DNA of 64,000 nucleotides from Pleurodeles waltl (GCF_031143425.1 NC_090447.1:138093106-138157105), one strand, 5' to 3'; counted from the first letter of the stretch, positions 35,628 through 47,256 are shown. Numbers and translations: made by a program. The notes: generated by a model not told the origin, from the letters alone.

Positions 35628-35900
35628 CCACTTGAGACACTGTGGCCTTGTACTCCCCAGGACCAAGCAGTGGGCAACAGACCCACTTGAGAGACTGTGG
35701 CTTTGCACTCTCCAGGACCAAGTAGTGGGAAAACCACCCATTTGAGAGACTGGCCTTGCATTCCCCAGGACCAAGCAGTGGGCAAACCACCCACTTGAGA
35801 GACTGTGGCTTTGCACTCCCCAGGACCAAGCAATGGTCAAACTACCCACTTGAAAGACTGTGGCCTTGCACTCCCCAGGACCAAGCAGTGGGCATGGAGC
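35628..35900 (+). repeat. 55-bp tandem repeat, five units
   Basis: CTTGAGA-type words start at 35,631, 35,686, 35,741, 35,794 and 35,849 (spacings 55, 55, 53, 55). The unit includes TTGCACTCCCCAGGACCAAG. As 55 is not a multiple of three, each unit changes frame. A long antisense ORF (34,750-35,829) is a by-product of this array. Confidence 0.8.
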
Positions 35901-37360
35901 CCCCTCCAGGAGCAGTGCCATTGTACCATCTTCCGGTTGATGTGCCCCCCATTACCCGTCTCCCTGAGGTGCCTGTGTGTTTTCAACCTGATGCCCCTGC
36001 AGTGTTCTCTCCCTATTGAGGCAGGAGTCAAGTGTGGCCTTGGCCTATGTGTTTTGGCCCAGTGGGCCACGGACAATTTTTGAGTGGGCATTGTCCCGCC
36101 TTTTGTATATATTGTACATATTATACATACTGTTTTTTCTTTATGAATGTATTTCTTAAAATGTCTAATATTACACTCATTTTACTCCATTTCTTTTTTC
36201 CTTGCGTTATTCCAGAGGGTGGGGGTGTTGCTTGTTGTGTGTTGCGTGTGTGTGTCACTCTCTTTTTCCTCCCCCCTCCCCTGTGTGCTAGGTGCAGTAC
36301 TCACAGTGGTCGTCGTTGCCAGCGTTCATGTTCCTGGTGTATGAGAAGATACACCAGCATGGGGAGCACCTGCAGCTCGGGGTCCATGGCGTCCTGTTTC
36401 TTCCTTGAGTGTCGAGAGGTGAGTCGTTTCCCTTCTGTGTTTTGTTTCCGTCGTGCTTTTGATGGCGTTGGTACCGCCCTGGAAAACCTGGCGGATGGGG
36501 GGGTTGTAATGCAGCGGGCGGTACATTGTCTTGAGCCTGGCTGTTGGCGGTTACCGCCGCGGTGTTTGTTGCTACCGCCATGGCGGTCGGAGTGTTAAAG
36601 TAGCTGTATCTGTTGGCGCTTTCCGCTGTGGTAATGAGTCCATTTTTTTTACCGTCGGCCTGTTGGCTGTGTTACCATCGCTTTATCACCGACCGCCAGG
36701 GTTGCAATGAGGGCCTATGTTTGAAATAAAATCAATAATACTGATGGTGATGTGGCACTCAGTGGACGTAGTATGTACCGTGCTTGGTGAAAAAATAAAA
36801 ATGTAAACAGTTAAAGTAATACTGCTTACCCTCCCTGAGTAAGGAAGAGGCATCATTGGAACAAACATTTCATAAGCTTGATGTATTATTTATGCAAATA
36901 TAGATAAAACAAAATTATGTATAAAATGGTTAGATGTTTCATTATAAGTCAGTTAAGGGGCCCAGAGAATGGTGTTGAATGTACACCTAGACAACAAAAC
37001 AATGATATGTGTGATATAATTATCAAAGTGAATAGGAGTAACTAATCAGTATTGTTCAAATCACTTAGTAGTCCCATATCAATAAGTAAACTTGTTACAA
37101 GTGCATTGATCTGTGTGATATAAAACATGATATGACCGGTAACCTACTGCTGAAATTAATTTTTTTTTTTTTTTAATATCTGCTGCAATTGATATCTCAT
37201 ATGAAAAAATGGGGGCTTACCAAATGGTCCACATAGTTAATAATCCAATTATCTCCCCAATAGGTGTACCGGAGAGAAAATAAAATGGTATAAGTCCAGA
37301 CACGGACCGAAATTTAATAATCAGTCAGCCCTTCACCGACGGTTAAGGTCAAAGTACTTA

Positions 37361-38244
37361 GGGCCATATTTATACTTTTTGACGCAAAACTGCGCTAACG
37401 CAGTTTTGCGTCAAAAAAATTAGCGCCGGCTAACGCCATTCTGAAGCGCCATGCGGGCGCCGTATTTATTCAATGACGTTAGCCGGCGTTAGCCGCCGGC
37501 GCTGCCTGGTGTGCGTGAAAAAAAACCACTTACACCAGGCAGCGCTGGCGTAGGGGGATATGGAGCTTGGGCGCCAAAAAATGGGGCAAGTCAGGCTGAG
37601 GCAAATTTTTCGCCTCAACCCGATTTGCGCCATTTGTTTCGACTCCCAACCCCCATTGAAATGACTCCTGTCTTAGCAAAGACAGGAGTCATGCCCCCTT
37701 GCCCAATGGCCATGCCCAGGGGACTTCTGTCCCCTGGGCATGGTCATTGGGCATAGTGGCATGTAGGGGGGCACAAATCAGGCCCCCTTATGCCACAAAA
37801 AAAAAAAAAAAACGTACCTGAACTTACCTTAATGTCCCTGGGATGGGTCCCTCCAGCCTTGGGTGTCCTCCTGGGGTGGGCAAGGGTGGCAGGGGGTGTC
37901 CCTGGGGGCTTGGGAGGGCACCTCTGGGCTCCTTCCGAGCCCACAGGTCCCTTAGCGCCTGCCCTGACCAGGCGCTAAAAAACGGCGCAAAAGCAGCCGT
38001 ACGTCATTTTTTTTGACCCGCCCACTCCCGGGCGTGAATTTTGCCCGGGAGTGTAAAAACGCCTACCTTGCATATCATTAACGCAAAGTAGGTGTCCACG
38101 CTAAAAAATGACGCAAACTCCATGGACTTTGGCGCTAGACGCGTCTAACGCCACAGTATAAATATGGAGTTAGTTTTGCGTCGGAATTGCGTCAAAAAAA
38201 ACGACGCAATTCCGGCACAAACAGAGTATAAGAGTATATGCCCC
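37361..38244. mobile_element. MITE, 884 bp, TTA target duplication
   Basis: TTA flanks both sides (37,358-37,360 and 38,245-38,247). The ends GGGCCATATTTATACTTTTT and, on the minus strand, GGGGCATATACTCTTATACT are only loosely related. Just inside each end is a perfect palindrome: GACGCAAAACTGCG/CGCAGTTTTGCGTC at 37,381-37,412, and GGAATTGCGTC/GACGCAATTCC near 38,180-38,213. Further hairpins (for example CGCTGCCTGGTGT/ACACCAGGCAGCG at about 37,499) follow. TTA is the classic PIF-Harbinger target. It lies in the 3' part of the Penelope-like element. Confidence 0.8.
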
Positions 38245-38849
38245 TTAGAATATCAAGACAGTGACACACCAACAAACCAAAAAAGCTGCAGTGCATTAAA
38301 TTTAAAGAGGCGAAAGGAAGTCTTTGTACTTACATTTTAGTAGCTCAAGCTCAGCCCGAGAACCTACCCCGAGGACTCATTCCCAAATAATGCGGGAACT
38401 ACACGTCTCTTGGGTAAAATAAGGCACACAGTCATGTGTGGGCCAATCAACGCCGTCGTCTGATTTAGGTGCAATTGACAACTTCTCACGACGTCAAAAA
38501 CAAAGGACACAGAAAAAGGATGTGTCCAAAGGGTAGTGAGAAACTACCAATAAAGTTGAAATAGAAAAGGGACTGTCTTGGAATCGGAACACTCCGATAT
38601 CCGAGTAAAACAACACAGCACAAAAATTCCTATTAAACCAAATCAGAATTCAATCACCAAAGACAGGGAAGTGGGATGGCATGTATAAATGAAAACGAAC
38701 ACACTTAATTCAGAAACTTTTTGAAAAATAAAAAACGGGATCTATAATGAAGAAAAAAATACGGTTGTCATGAGCTACTGTCACAAAGATGAAAATACTT
38801 CAAACATGTGTGGTGGCTCCCCATATGCAATAAGTGGGACAGAGAAATT

Positions 38850-41715
38850 TAGTTTTAATCAAGAATTGGTATGAAAGCTCGTCCACGGAATGTCATCATT
38901 CATTCCGTGGATATGAGTGCTCAGTTTAAACACCCAACGTTGATCCTTTTCAAACAATGATTTGTGTCCCTTCGGTAGATGTTTTGGGGAGTCCAAAACC
39001 ACCCACCACATGTCTTCAGTAGAATGTTTAGCATTAAGGTAGTGAGTTCTCAATTTGGTTGTGGAATGGCCACATCTAATATTACTGCAGTGCTCATTAA
39101 CCCTTATTTAACCGATCTTGTGGTCATCTCTATATATCTAAGATCACAAGGACAGGTGAGCATGTAAATGCAATTGCCGGTGTTACAGTTAGTGAGTTTC
39201 AAAAGACAGCTGGTACCTATTGGTTCAAGATCTAAAACGTCAGGAAACAAACGCTTCCTTTGTTTGTAAGGGAACAAACATTGCAATTCCCAAATGGAAA
39301 ATGTCCTAATATGGGAGCAGCATTCCAAAGTGTGGTCTACTTTGATGTGGTGCAGGCCATGGTAGAGTGGGTATGGATTACTAGATCTTTAATATTGGCT
39401 GTTCTCTTAAAAGCAAACAAAGGCTCAGGGAGAGACACACTACCACTGTTGAGAATAGGCCATCTTCTGGTCACTAATTTCTTTGAAGAATTGGAAAGAG
39501 GATTGAACGTAGTGACACATGTCAGGCGAGTGTCTGACACCTTTGATTCTGTTGATAATAGTGCCCCTCTATGATTGTTACAAGCATGTTTCCGTGCTGT
39601 ATTGATTATTTGATGAGGATAATGTCTAGCATGTAATTTGGTTGAAAGGTCATCAGCTTGTATATCATAAGATAAGACATTACTGCAATTGTGACCAAGT
39701 CGGAAGAACTGACCATACAGTAGATTGTGCCATAGTGTTTTAGGATGATAGCTCTCATATAGCAATAGACTGTTGCGGTCTGTGGTCTTCTGATATGTGC
39801 TAGTCTCGAGTTTACCATGATTGATGGTAATCATCACATCTAAGAAAGAGATCTGATTACTAGAGACAGTTGTGGTGAATTTCAAAAAAGGGTCAAGCTC
39901 ATTGATCTATGTGGTGAACAAGTCAACATGTTGTGTCTGCCGTTGCCAAATAATCAGAATGTCATCATTATATCAACGCCATAATCAAATATTAGTGGAG
40001 AAGGGGTTAGTACTCTGTAAAATATGACATTGCTCAAAGTCATACATGTATAAACAGTACTTCCCATCTTATGTACCCGTATTTGGTGATATAGCTGTTG
40101 CTCAAATTGAAAAAAGGTTTCTCTCAGGGCAATAGTGGCACACTGCATCACAAAATGGACGGGAGTAGACGAAGTCCAAGGTCTGTTCATGAGGGTATTC
40201 TCCACTACCTGTAGTGTGGCTTCCTGAGGTATGTTGGTATATAAGTCCTCTACATCAAGGCTTAGAAGTGCTTGGACCTCCTCATTAGCATTGATGGATT
40301 CAATCAAGTTAAGGACATATTTAGTATCTCTCAGGTATGTGGAGGACTCTTTCACAACAGGTTGTAGAAAATTTTCACAGAAGGTGGAGAGGGGTTCCAA
40401 CACATATCCTATGCCGGAGACTATAGGACGTCCAGGGGGTGGTAGTTTGCCTTTGTGGATCTTGGGTAAACTGTAGAAGTAAAGGATACGAGGTAATGGG
40501 GTCTCCAAGAATTCAGCTTCCTTGGTTGATATCCAAGTATTGGTTAATGCTTCATGGATCATGGACCGTATTTGAGTCTGTAATCTCTCTGTAGGATCTT
40601 TAGAAATAGGAGAGTAGTAAGTGGAATCACTCAGGAGACTCCATAACAACAATTGCTCCACCTTTATCAGCTGGTTTGATGATAATGGATTGATCTGACC
40701 CAGGACTTTTAAGGCAGTTCTTTCTTGGGTGCAAATGTTCACAAACAAATTCAACTGACTTAATTTGGCAATGTCAGTCATAACTGTTTTTTCAAACTAC
40801 AGTAATTCACATGGCATCAATGAGGATGGGGGAACAAAGGAGGATGGTTTTCGGAGTCCAGAGTCCTCTTTCAGCAGTTTGCTTGGTTTATCCTTGAAGA
40901 AGAAGTGTAAGCAAATTTTGTGAAAAAATTGGGATAGTGGTCAATTTAGTTGAAAAAAGTCTTCTTTGGGAGTAGGCACAAAGTCTAAGCCTTTATTCAA
41001 GGCATTGTTCTCATCTGGGAGAGAGGTCTAGAGGATAGATTTACCACTAAATTTTCGTTGGTTGGTGTTTGTCCTGGCTCCTGGTCACCATTTGGGGTTC
41101 TTCCCTGGCCCAGTGAACATGTCTGCTTCTTCCTCTGCATCTGCCTCTTCCTCTTCCCCGGCCTAAAAAAGGCACATAGGGCAACATAGGACGGGGTTGA
41201 TAAAAAGGGTATGGGGATTGCCATGACAGATGATGGTGCATCGGAAGTTGAGGTAAAATATAATATGGCTGAGGTATACCCTCATCAGTGCTCCAACTAT
41301 CTGAGGAGGAGCTGTTACTGTAAGTGCGTGTCTTCTTGAAGGAGGAAGTAGATTCCTCAGAGGAACGTGATTGGGTGTCAGTTTCAAAATCCTCTCTGAT
41401 GTAGGGGTATACCTTCTCTTTGCTAAACTTATTTATGTCCTTTTGGAGTTTGGTAAATTTTTGTTGTGTTAGATATTCCTTAGTTTCATTCAAGTCAGTA
41501 GTAATTTCAGCTAACCTACTCTTAAAGGCTGCCAGTGATATTGTAGTTTTTAGTGTACTCTCTGTCAACTTGATCTGGATAGTAATTGAGTCAGCTATTC
41601 TTTTGGAAGTGTTGATAATAAGGACTAGCCAGTCCCTAGTGCATTTCCACGCAATCTGAGTCCAATCCTTTCTAATCACCAAATCTTGTAAGAAAATCCT
41701 GGGAACGTTGGACAC
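38850..41715 (-). pseudogene. Penelope-like reverse transcriptase with GIY-YIG domain
   Basis: The N-terminal part (41,047-41,715, 222 codons) starts MSNVPRIFLQDLVIRK, has a Lys-rich helical stretch, a Ser-rich block (SRSSEESTSS) and an Arg/Gly run GRGRGRGRCRGRSRH. The RT part then shows IIIKPADKGGAIVVM (about 40,643-40,690), LPKIHKGKLPPPGRPIVSG (near 40,455), LSLDVEDLYTNIPQEA (near 40,240) and the active site YNDDILIIW (near 39,965). ISFLDVMI, TDRNSLLLYESYHPKTLWH and YGQFFRLG follow. The C-terminal GIY-YIG-type nuclease gives CIYMLTCPCDLRYIEMTTRS (39,110-39,170), with Glu where Gly is usual after YI. KPADKGG, LPKIHK and DVxxLYTNIP are diagnostic of Penelope-like elements. Several stops and frameshifts are present, and the domain order is intact. 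Confidence 0.85.
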
Positions 41716-41868
41716 AATCAGTCCAGCCCAGTTGTATTCTTCAACAAATTATAAAAATAAACTATATACAATATGTGTTAATGCCAAGTCCAGTGCCCAG
41801 GAATGCAGGACACATTGTCCATAAATCAAGGGACCAACTTGACTCCTGACAGCAAATAGGCCTCCACA

Positions 41869-44596
41869 TCATAGGGGCATCAATGGAACAGGCAGGCATC
41901 TCAGGGGTGTGGGGGTGGTGCGCGAGGCTTGGATGTGGAAGGGGTACATTTCGGTTTTGGTTGGGAGGGGTAACTTTGGCACTGGGAGTGGTGGATATTT
42001 TACTGGGTGGAGGAGTAGGGGAGGCACCCGAGGAAAGGAGGAGGCAGGGCCTGAGAGGGGTAGGGGGACATGGCATTTACAGGGAACACAGGGTGGGAGA
42101 GGAGTAGAGAAGAGGTCAAGGGGGCAGTCACATGATTGAGGGTTGGGAGTGGAAGTAGAGGGAGTGCTCGTCTGATGTATTGGTGTGCTGTATGTGGATG
42201 CTGGTGTGGGCAATGTGTGCATATGTCTGTTGGCTGAATGTTGGGTAGGTGAGTGGGTGCGTGTGCATTCATTGGGAGGAGGGGGGCAGAGATGCAGGGA
42301 GAGGGGTTGGGAGATGCGTTAGTGAATGTTGCTGTGGTGTGTACAAGTGAGGTGAATGTGCTACAGGTGGCAGAGATGGTAGTTGTGGGGATTGCAGATG
42401 TGGTATGTGGGGTGTGTGTCTGTAAATCTTCTGTTGCAGTTATTGAGGGCATGACAGGAATGATAGCAGGACCAGTGTGTGATGATGCAGTGCTGGCAGG
42501 TGTGAGTGGAGATGTGACTGTAAGGGAGGAGTTGGTGGGGGAAGTGTCTGTTGTTGTGTCTGTAGATATGTGTTGTGTGTGTGCATGCCTCTGTGAAAGT
42601 ATGTGATGCCTATGACTGTCTGCGCACCTTGTCTGTTGTAGTGGGTGTATGCTGGAATGTAGGTGTACTTTGGATGGGTGTAGGGAGAAGGGTTGTGGAT
42701 TGGTAACAGGTAGCTGGAGGGGGGACGGAAGATGAAGGGACACTGGCTGCCATCAATGAGGAGGCCAGAGCAAGAAACAATCTCTGTAGGCCAGACTAGG
42801 CACCGTGAATGCCTTCCAGAAACACAATGGACTGTTGCATCTGGGATGCCCGTCCCTCAATGGGATTCACAATGGTTGTCTGCCCCACAGCAATGGACCT
42901 CAAGAGGTCAATAGCCTCCTCAATGATGGCAGCAGGGCTGACTGGGGCAGAGGTGCCTAAAGAGGAGACACCCCCCCTCCTGGGTGGGCGGGCACAAGCA
43001 ACTGGGTGGGGTGCTACAGGGAGGGCAGTGCTTGTAAGGGGGTGGCAGACACAGATGGTGCTGGGGTGGTCCCAGAGAGGTCCACCACCGCCTGGGAGCC
43101 ACTATTGGAAGAGGAATCTGTATCAGATGTGTTGGTAGCTCCAGTCTCCCCCGTGGTGCTCCCCTCGCCCTCCATCCCACTGATACCCTCAGCTTCACTG
43201 GTGTCAGCCTCCTGGGTCCAGTGGGCTGCTGCATCCCCACTCGCTCGTGCCCTTCCTCCTTCTCCAGATGCACACATAGACAGAGGTGGGGAGAGAGAAG
43301 GAGGGTGGGAGAAAAAGAAAGGGAGGAAATTATGATAACCCACACATCCACTTCACATACAAACAATACAAATTACAGCCCCTGCCGGGGAAACAAGAGA
43401 CCATTTAGCAATCATTTACAATTGAGTCATGCAAGCAATACCCAAACTCACCTAAACCCTTCAGCCTAAACACCTGAATGAAGACCACTACATGGCTATC
43501 AACTGCCTAACTGACATATCCAACAATCCAGCCGAGGAACATACCCATCCACATGTCATCCATTACGGGATGACACATATCTGAGCACAGAGGGACTTAG
43601 AACACTAACTAACTGACAGGAATGTGTGGAGTACATGCCGTACAAAGGTCCACTGATTAAGCAATGAAGCAATTCCAATATTCATGTAGCATGCCTAATA
43701 TTACCCATATACAGTGCCAATATGACCACCTTGTACTACTATAGGCCACGCAGAGATAGAGGATGCAGCCAGTGACATGATAGCATACTTGAGTGACCCA
43801 TACGTACAGGTGAACGTGTGTCAAATTCCACCACTTCTTTTCCTGCATGAACGTGACACACTCTTACATGATGGGTTTGACAACCAGGACTGTACATTCC
43901 CTAAATCACATCTAACCTCATAAATTCCTGGTCCAGTGAGGGTCACAGTACACAACCATGCAGCAGTCACCTGGCAGTCAACACTTACCCCCTGGTGTCT
44001 GCTGTGCTGCCTTAAAGCACCCATCCAACTCTGGGTAGGCCACCACCAGTATGCGGGCCATTAGGAGGGTCAGGGTCTGATGGGCACCCTTCCCACATTG
44101 GGAGGCTGTCCCCAGCTGAGCCTCTGCGGTTTTCCATGCCGAGCATCTCAGGTCCTCCCACCGCTTCCTGCAGTGGGTGTTCCGCCAGCTAAGGACCCCC
44201 AGGGTCCACACTTCCTTGACGGTGGCTCTCCGTAACCCTTTTGTCTGGTCAGCGCTGACCTGCATGGGAAACTTTCCAAAAATGGTGGACATGATGTTAA
44301 TTATAACAATACAGCAGTAACCTTTGGCGACACACAACAAACACGGACCATGCACACTGCCAATATCCCATACATATTATGTGCATGCTAAACACCTGAT
44401 CAGTCATGACATGTCAATGTCCACACATATACATCGTCAAACAACACCTGACATGTGGGACAAAGGATGTTTTACTGAAGTGTTGCCCTGGAGCAGTGTA
44501 CAACCTCCTCTACAGGGGTAGAACCCCTTCCACCAGTTTCTCTAGTTCCTCCGTAGTGAAGGCTGGGGCCCTATCCCCTACAGTGTTTTCCACCAT
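41869..44596 (-). pseudogene. Harbinger Myb/SANT-like gene B, element 3
   Basis: Exon 1 (44,596 to about 44,478) reads MVENTVGDRAPAFTTEELEK, LVEGVLPL, then a stop. Exon 2 (43,989-44,259, 271 nt) is fully open: VKEVWTLGVLSWRNTHCRKR, WEDLRCSAWKTAEAQLG, LLMARILVVAYPELDGCF and AAQQTPGG, with an ATGCAG acceptor and GTAAGT donor. Exon 3 (about 43,273 down to 41,869) has an acidic GMEGEGSTTGETGATNTSD block, a Thr/His/Pro-rich middle and an end PLRCLPVPLMPL. The HCRKRW-E-L pattern and preceding helix support a SANT/Myb trihelix. It is antisense to the transposase and lies between transposase exons 1 and 2. Confidence 0.75.
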
Positions 44597-45029
44597 TGCT
44601 CCAAGATACAGGACACAGCAGCACACAAAGTGGAGGTCTGCCTTGCCCAAATGCCAGGAGTCAAGTGAGCTGGCCCATACAAAATGGCGGTTACAACTGC
44701 AGTGGTCATGACAGTACCACCGGTGGTAATCGTCATTGGTCCTAGTCTCCCATAGATGTTAATCTTAACCAATGAGGAGTTGCACAGCGGTTCAGACCAC
44801 CTTCCACCATGACGACTTCTGCTTGCGGATCGAGGTCACTTCCAGCTGTCCAATGCATGCTGGACAAGCGGATGCCGTATTAGTCTACAACATGACTCTC
44901 CTGGGTTCACACTGCGTAATTACCTGCATGTCGTCACAAGTTAGTACATCAGATCACACATTATGGATAATGACACATGTAGTGAGTGTCTGGTGACATC
45001 AACACACTTGTCACTACAGTTGACAGCAT
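44597..45029. other. Element 3 intron sequence, no gene
   Basis: This lies between the gene B start (minus) and the duplicated transposase segment (plus) and corresponds to transposase intron 1 and the gene B promoter side. No ORF here matches a family protein. Confidence 0.5.
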
Positions 45030-45260
45030 ATATGATCAGTATAGTGGAACAAATGGAAGGTGTACGTGTAAATGTCCTTTATACGTTCATTACCAAAGGT
45101 ATCATGGGCCATCATCTAGTTAGGAAAGGAGTGTGGAGTAATATGTCTTCCCCCAACATGACAGGCAACTTGCATGAATAAAACTTTGTGATATCTTATG
45201 TCATACTTGGTGCCCTACATTGTGAGAGGTTCCCAGATTGTTGTTTGTGTCACCGCACAG

Positions 45261-46379
45261 ATATCACCACAATGGAGTGATGAGGAATGCACCAGTTTAC
45301 CGGCCACTCATAGATCTTCATACCATGGAAGAGCGCCTCATCATCCTGACCTATCAACTGAACCATTTGTGTATCAGGGAACTGGTCGCCGAGTTGAAGC
45401 CAGACCTCCTGCCAGGTTTCAGAAATCCCCAAGGCATTCCTCCAACAGTCCAGGTATTGTCAGTCCTGCATTTTCTGGCGGTGCCTCTTTTCAGGTTACA
45501 GTGGGACTGGCTGCAGAGTTTTCACAGCCCCAGTTCTGTAAGGTTTTGCAGGATGTGCTGGATGCCCTACTCATGCATGTGCATAGGTCCATTAGGTTCC
45601 CACAATGTCCAGAATTGCCCACTGTAAAAGCAGCCTTCTACAATATATCAAATGTCCCACATGTAATTGGGGCCACTGATGTAACTCACATTGCCTTGGT
45701 ACCTCCGAGGACCAATTAACAGGTCTACAGAAACAGGAAGAGTACATATCAGGTCAATGTACAAGTGGTGTGTCTTGCAGATGAGTACATAACACATATC
45801 ATTGCTAAATTCCCAGGATCAGTACATGATTCCTACATCCTGAGGAAAAGCAGTGTCCCTGCAATTATGTCACAGCTACAGGGAGAAAGGGCCTGGCTCA
45901 TATGTATGTGTACTGCTCTCCATGTCAGATGTTTGTGCCCCTAATAATACATTCAGCACTCTGCCTAGCATTGTTACCTGTAGTCATGTTCCCTTTTCCA
46001 CATAGGTGACTCCGGATACCCCAACCTGCCCTGGCTCCCGACACCTTTGGAGGGGAGAACAGGTACATTAGGGCACATGGCCGGACGAGGCGAGTAATTG
46101 AGCAGACTTTCAGTCTCTTGAAAGCTAGATTTCGTTGCTTTCATGTGTCTGGAGGTGCACTACAGTACCGATCAGGGAAAGTCTGCAAGATCATTGTTGC
46201 ATGCTGCATGCTGCATGCTCCATAACCTGGCCCTCAGAAGGTACATCCCACTGTTGGAGGAGGGGGACATTGATGCTGGAGCAGTGTTTGTGGCTGGTGA
46301 CTCTGATGCTGAGGGGGAGGCAGACGAGGATGAGGCACATGACAACAGGACTGACATGATTTGTCACTACTTTCAGTGA
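45261..46379 (+). pseudogene. HARBI1-like transposase exons 2-3, duplication copy 1
   Basis: Exon 2 starts at 45,261 after a CCGCACAG acceptor: YHHNGVMRNAPVYRPLIDLH, TMEERLIILTYQLNHLCIRE. After a one-base loss it continues FQVTVGLAAEFSQPQF, VPHVIGATDVTHIALVPPRTN, a TAA at 45,717, QVYRNRKSTYQ and FPGSVHDSYILRKSSV. Exon 3 starts at 46,006 after CACATAG: GYPNLPWLPTP, RRVIEQTFSLLKARFRCF (catalytic Glu), the CCMLH block, and an acidic tail ending ICHYFQ at 46,379. Both Asp residues and the Glu survive, though in different frames. GAIDGTHI of other copies is GATDVTHI here. Confidence 0.8.
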
Positions 46380-47256
46380 TGTACAGGTATGTGTGAATTG
46401 TATGTCATCTGCCCATGGAAGATGTATTGCTGAAGCCAGTCTGTAGCCAGTATTTTCATGCATCAAGGTGTGTGTGGGGACTACAGCCTTCCATCTTGGT
46501 TTCCAAACTTGAAGGGTAGTTGACTTACCAGGAGGGGTAGTGGAAATGTACTGCTGCTAAGTACATGTGTGGAATGCTGGTGCCATTGTGGTACAGCCTT
46601 ATAGTTGAACCAAAGGTTTAGGGTCCTCAGTCTGCCTGTTTGGGGATATGATAGGGGGACGTATCAGTCTTGTCCTGCTGTGTGGGCATGGCATGCTGCA
46701 TTGTCAACTGCTGTGTGGCAAGTACCTGTTCCTGACTACTCAGGGAGGTGCACACTAGAGGATATTACCTATGTTACAACTTTCCTGTCCCACACATGTG
46801 TGAGTGCCTATGCAAGCCCTTACATATGTGGTATCATAGCTGCTGGGCCAGTCATCCTGTACATGTGTTCAAATGCTGTGGATGTATGTCTTGGTTCACA
46901 TGCTTTACAACATTGTGGCTGATTCTATTTAATTTTGCCTCTTCAGGTCACAACTCTGTCTGCAAGCTGATTTCTGTATTATCTGTTGCCATCGTTGACA
47001 CTCAATATCATTACAATTTGGATGTACTTACACGCCTGCTGGGGTGTCCCACTACATCTGTCACTTCAACATTGTTGTGGTGCCGACATATGTATATATT
47101 TGCTGCTTGGAAACTGGATTGCCACTACATACAATTAAGTGACGTACACCATGACTTGTGTGAACTTGTGTTTATTAAGTGTATGACTTCACAGTCCAGA
47201 GGAGTGGAGTCATGGTGTGGGTGCTGATCAGAGTGGGTGGTACAGCTCTTTGTCTC

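Larger units (their letters stand above)
32740..36019 (+). pseudogene. Harbinger Myb/SANT-like gene B, element 2
   Basis: Exon 1 (32,740-32,854) reads, in the family frame, RASAFTSEELERLVDGVL and LLYGPPDKQ, with a GTGAGT donor. Exon 2 (33,069-33,340) has VRTLGVFDRRSTHCHK, DLCRWARKMPEPQLGLAS, RTLTPLMFCILAVAYPEL and DGRLKASQQPQGG; its acceptor AG is mutated to AA. Exon 3 starts at 33,724 with SSGRGTEAPATEEA, an acidic TTDSDASSNESS block, a TAG at 34,087, then AIDLLRSLSVGQSTILNS and GVAAQQRAFQALTSAL. It has a Thr/Pro-rich region, two tandem-repeat blocks, and ends VCFQPDAPAVFSPY at 36,019. The N-terminal trihelix-like part implies DNA binding. It is unrelated in sequence to gene A and lies antisense in transposase intron 1. 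Confidence 0.75.
30104..36387 (-). pseudogene. HARBI1-like transposase, element 2
   Basis: Exon 1 (36,305-36,387, 83 nt) reads MDPELQVLPMLVYLL, HQEHERWQRR, with a GTGAGT donor. Exon 2 starts at 32,270 with RRWRHPPV, a TAG at 32,246-32,248 where other copies have Tyr of VYRPL, then RPLMDLATMEERH. The MITE 31,153-32,203 intervenes, and ILTYRLDRATIQELCVQLEP resumes. Catalytic GAIDGTHIAFVPR and YPGSVHDAFILRNSS follow, and the exon ends at 30,580 with a GTGAGC donor. Exon 3 (30,104-30,479) has GYPNLSWLLTPV, RRIIERTFGLVKVRFRCL (the catalytic Glu) and an acidic tail ending QYFQ. The DDE triad Asp, Asp, Glu is present. Defects visible are the TAG, the MITE, a frameshift near 31,030 and a deletion in the CCMLHN block near 30,250. 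Confidence 0.85.
27532..36715 (+). mobile_element. Harbinger element 2, the most complete copy, 9.2 kb
   Basis: The left end is GGTCCTCATTACAACTCTGG and the right end reads GGCCCTCATTGCAACCCTGG on the minus strand. TAT flanks both sides (27,529-27,531 and 36,716-36,718). Order: gene A (+, 28,082-29,574), transposase (-, 30,104-36,387), gene B (+, 32,740-36,019, inside transposase intron 1). A 1.05 kb MITE splits transposase exon 2. Without it the element is about 8.1 kb. It inserted into the 3' part of the Penelope-like element. Confidence 0.9.
26920..41748 (-). mobile_element. Penelope-like element interrupted by Harbinger 2
   Basis: The coding part is 38,850-41,715 (minus). Its 3' non-coding part continues to 36,716, is interrupted by Harbinger element 2, and resumes from 27,531 down to about 26,920. 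The borders are inferred from where element 3 sequence stops and restarts. The left flank has TTATATAAAATAAA (26,906-26,919) and the right has TTATAAAAATAAA (41,749-41,761), a probable 13-14 bp imperfect target duplication. Without the nested Harbinger and the MITE the element is about 4.75 kb. Confidence 0.65.

Noticed and set aside
34750..35829. 359-codon minus-strand ORF, the longest in the window
   Set aside because: It runs antisense to gene B exon 3 across the 111-bp and 55-bp tandem arrays. Its repeated KATVSQ/GPGEC text comes from the repeats being stop-free in several frames. No other element copy has it.
42000..42743. 247-codon Thr/His/Pro-rich minus-strand ORF as a separate gene
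   Set aside because: It lies within gene B exon 3 of element 3 and corresponds to that exon's low-complexity region; there is no independent start or domain.
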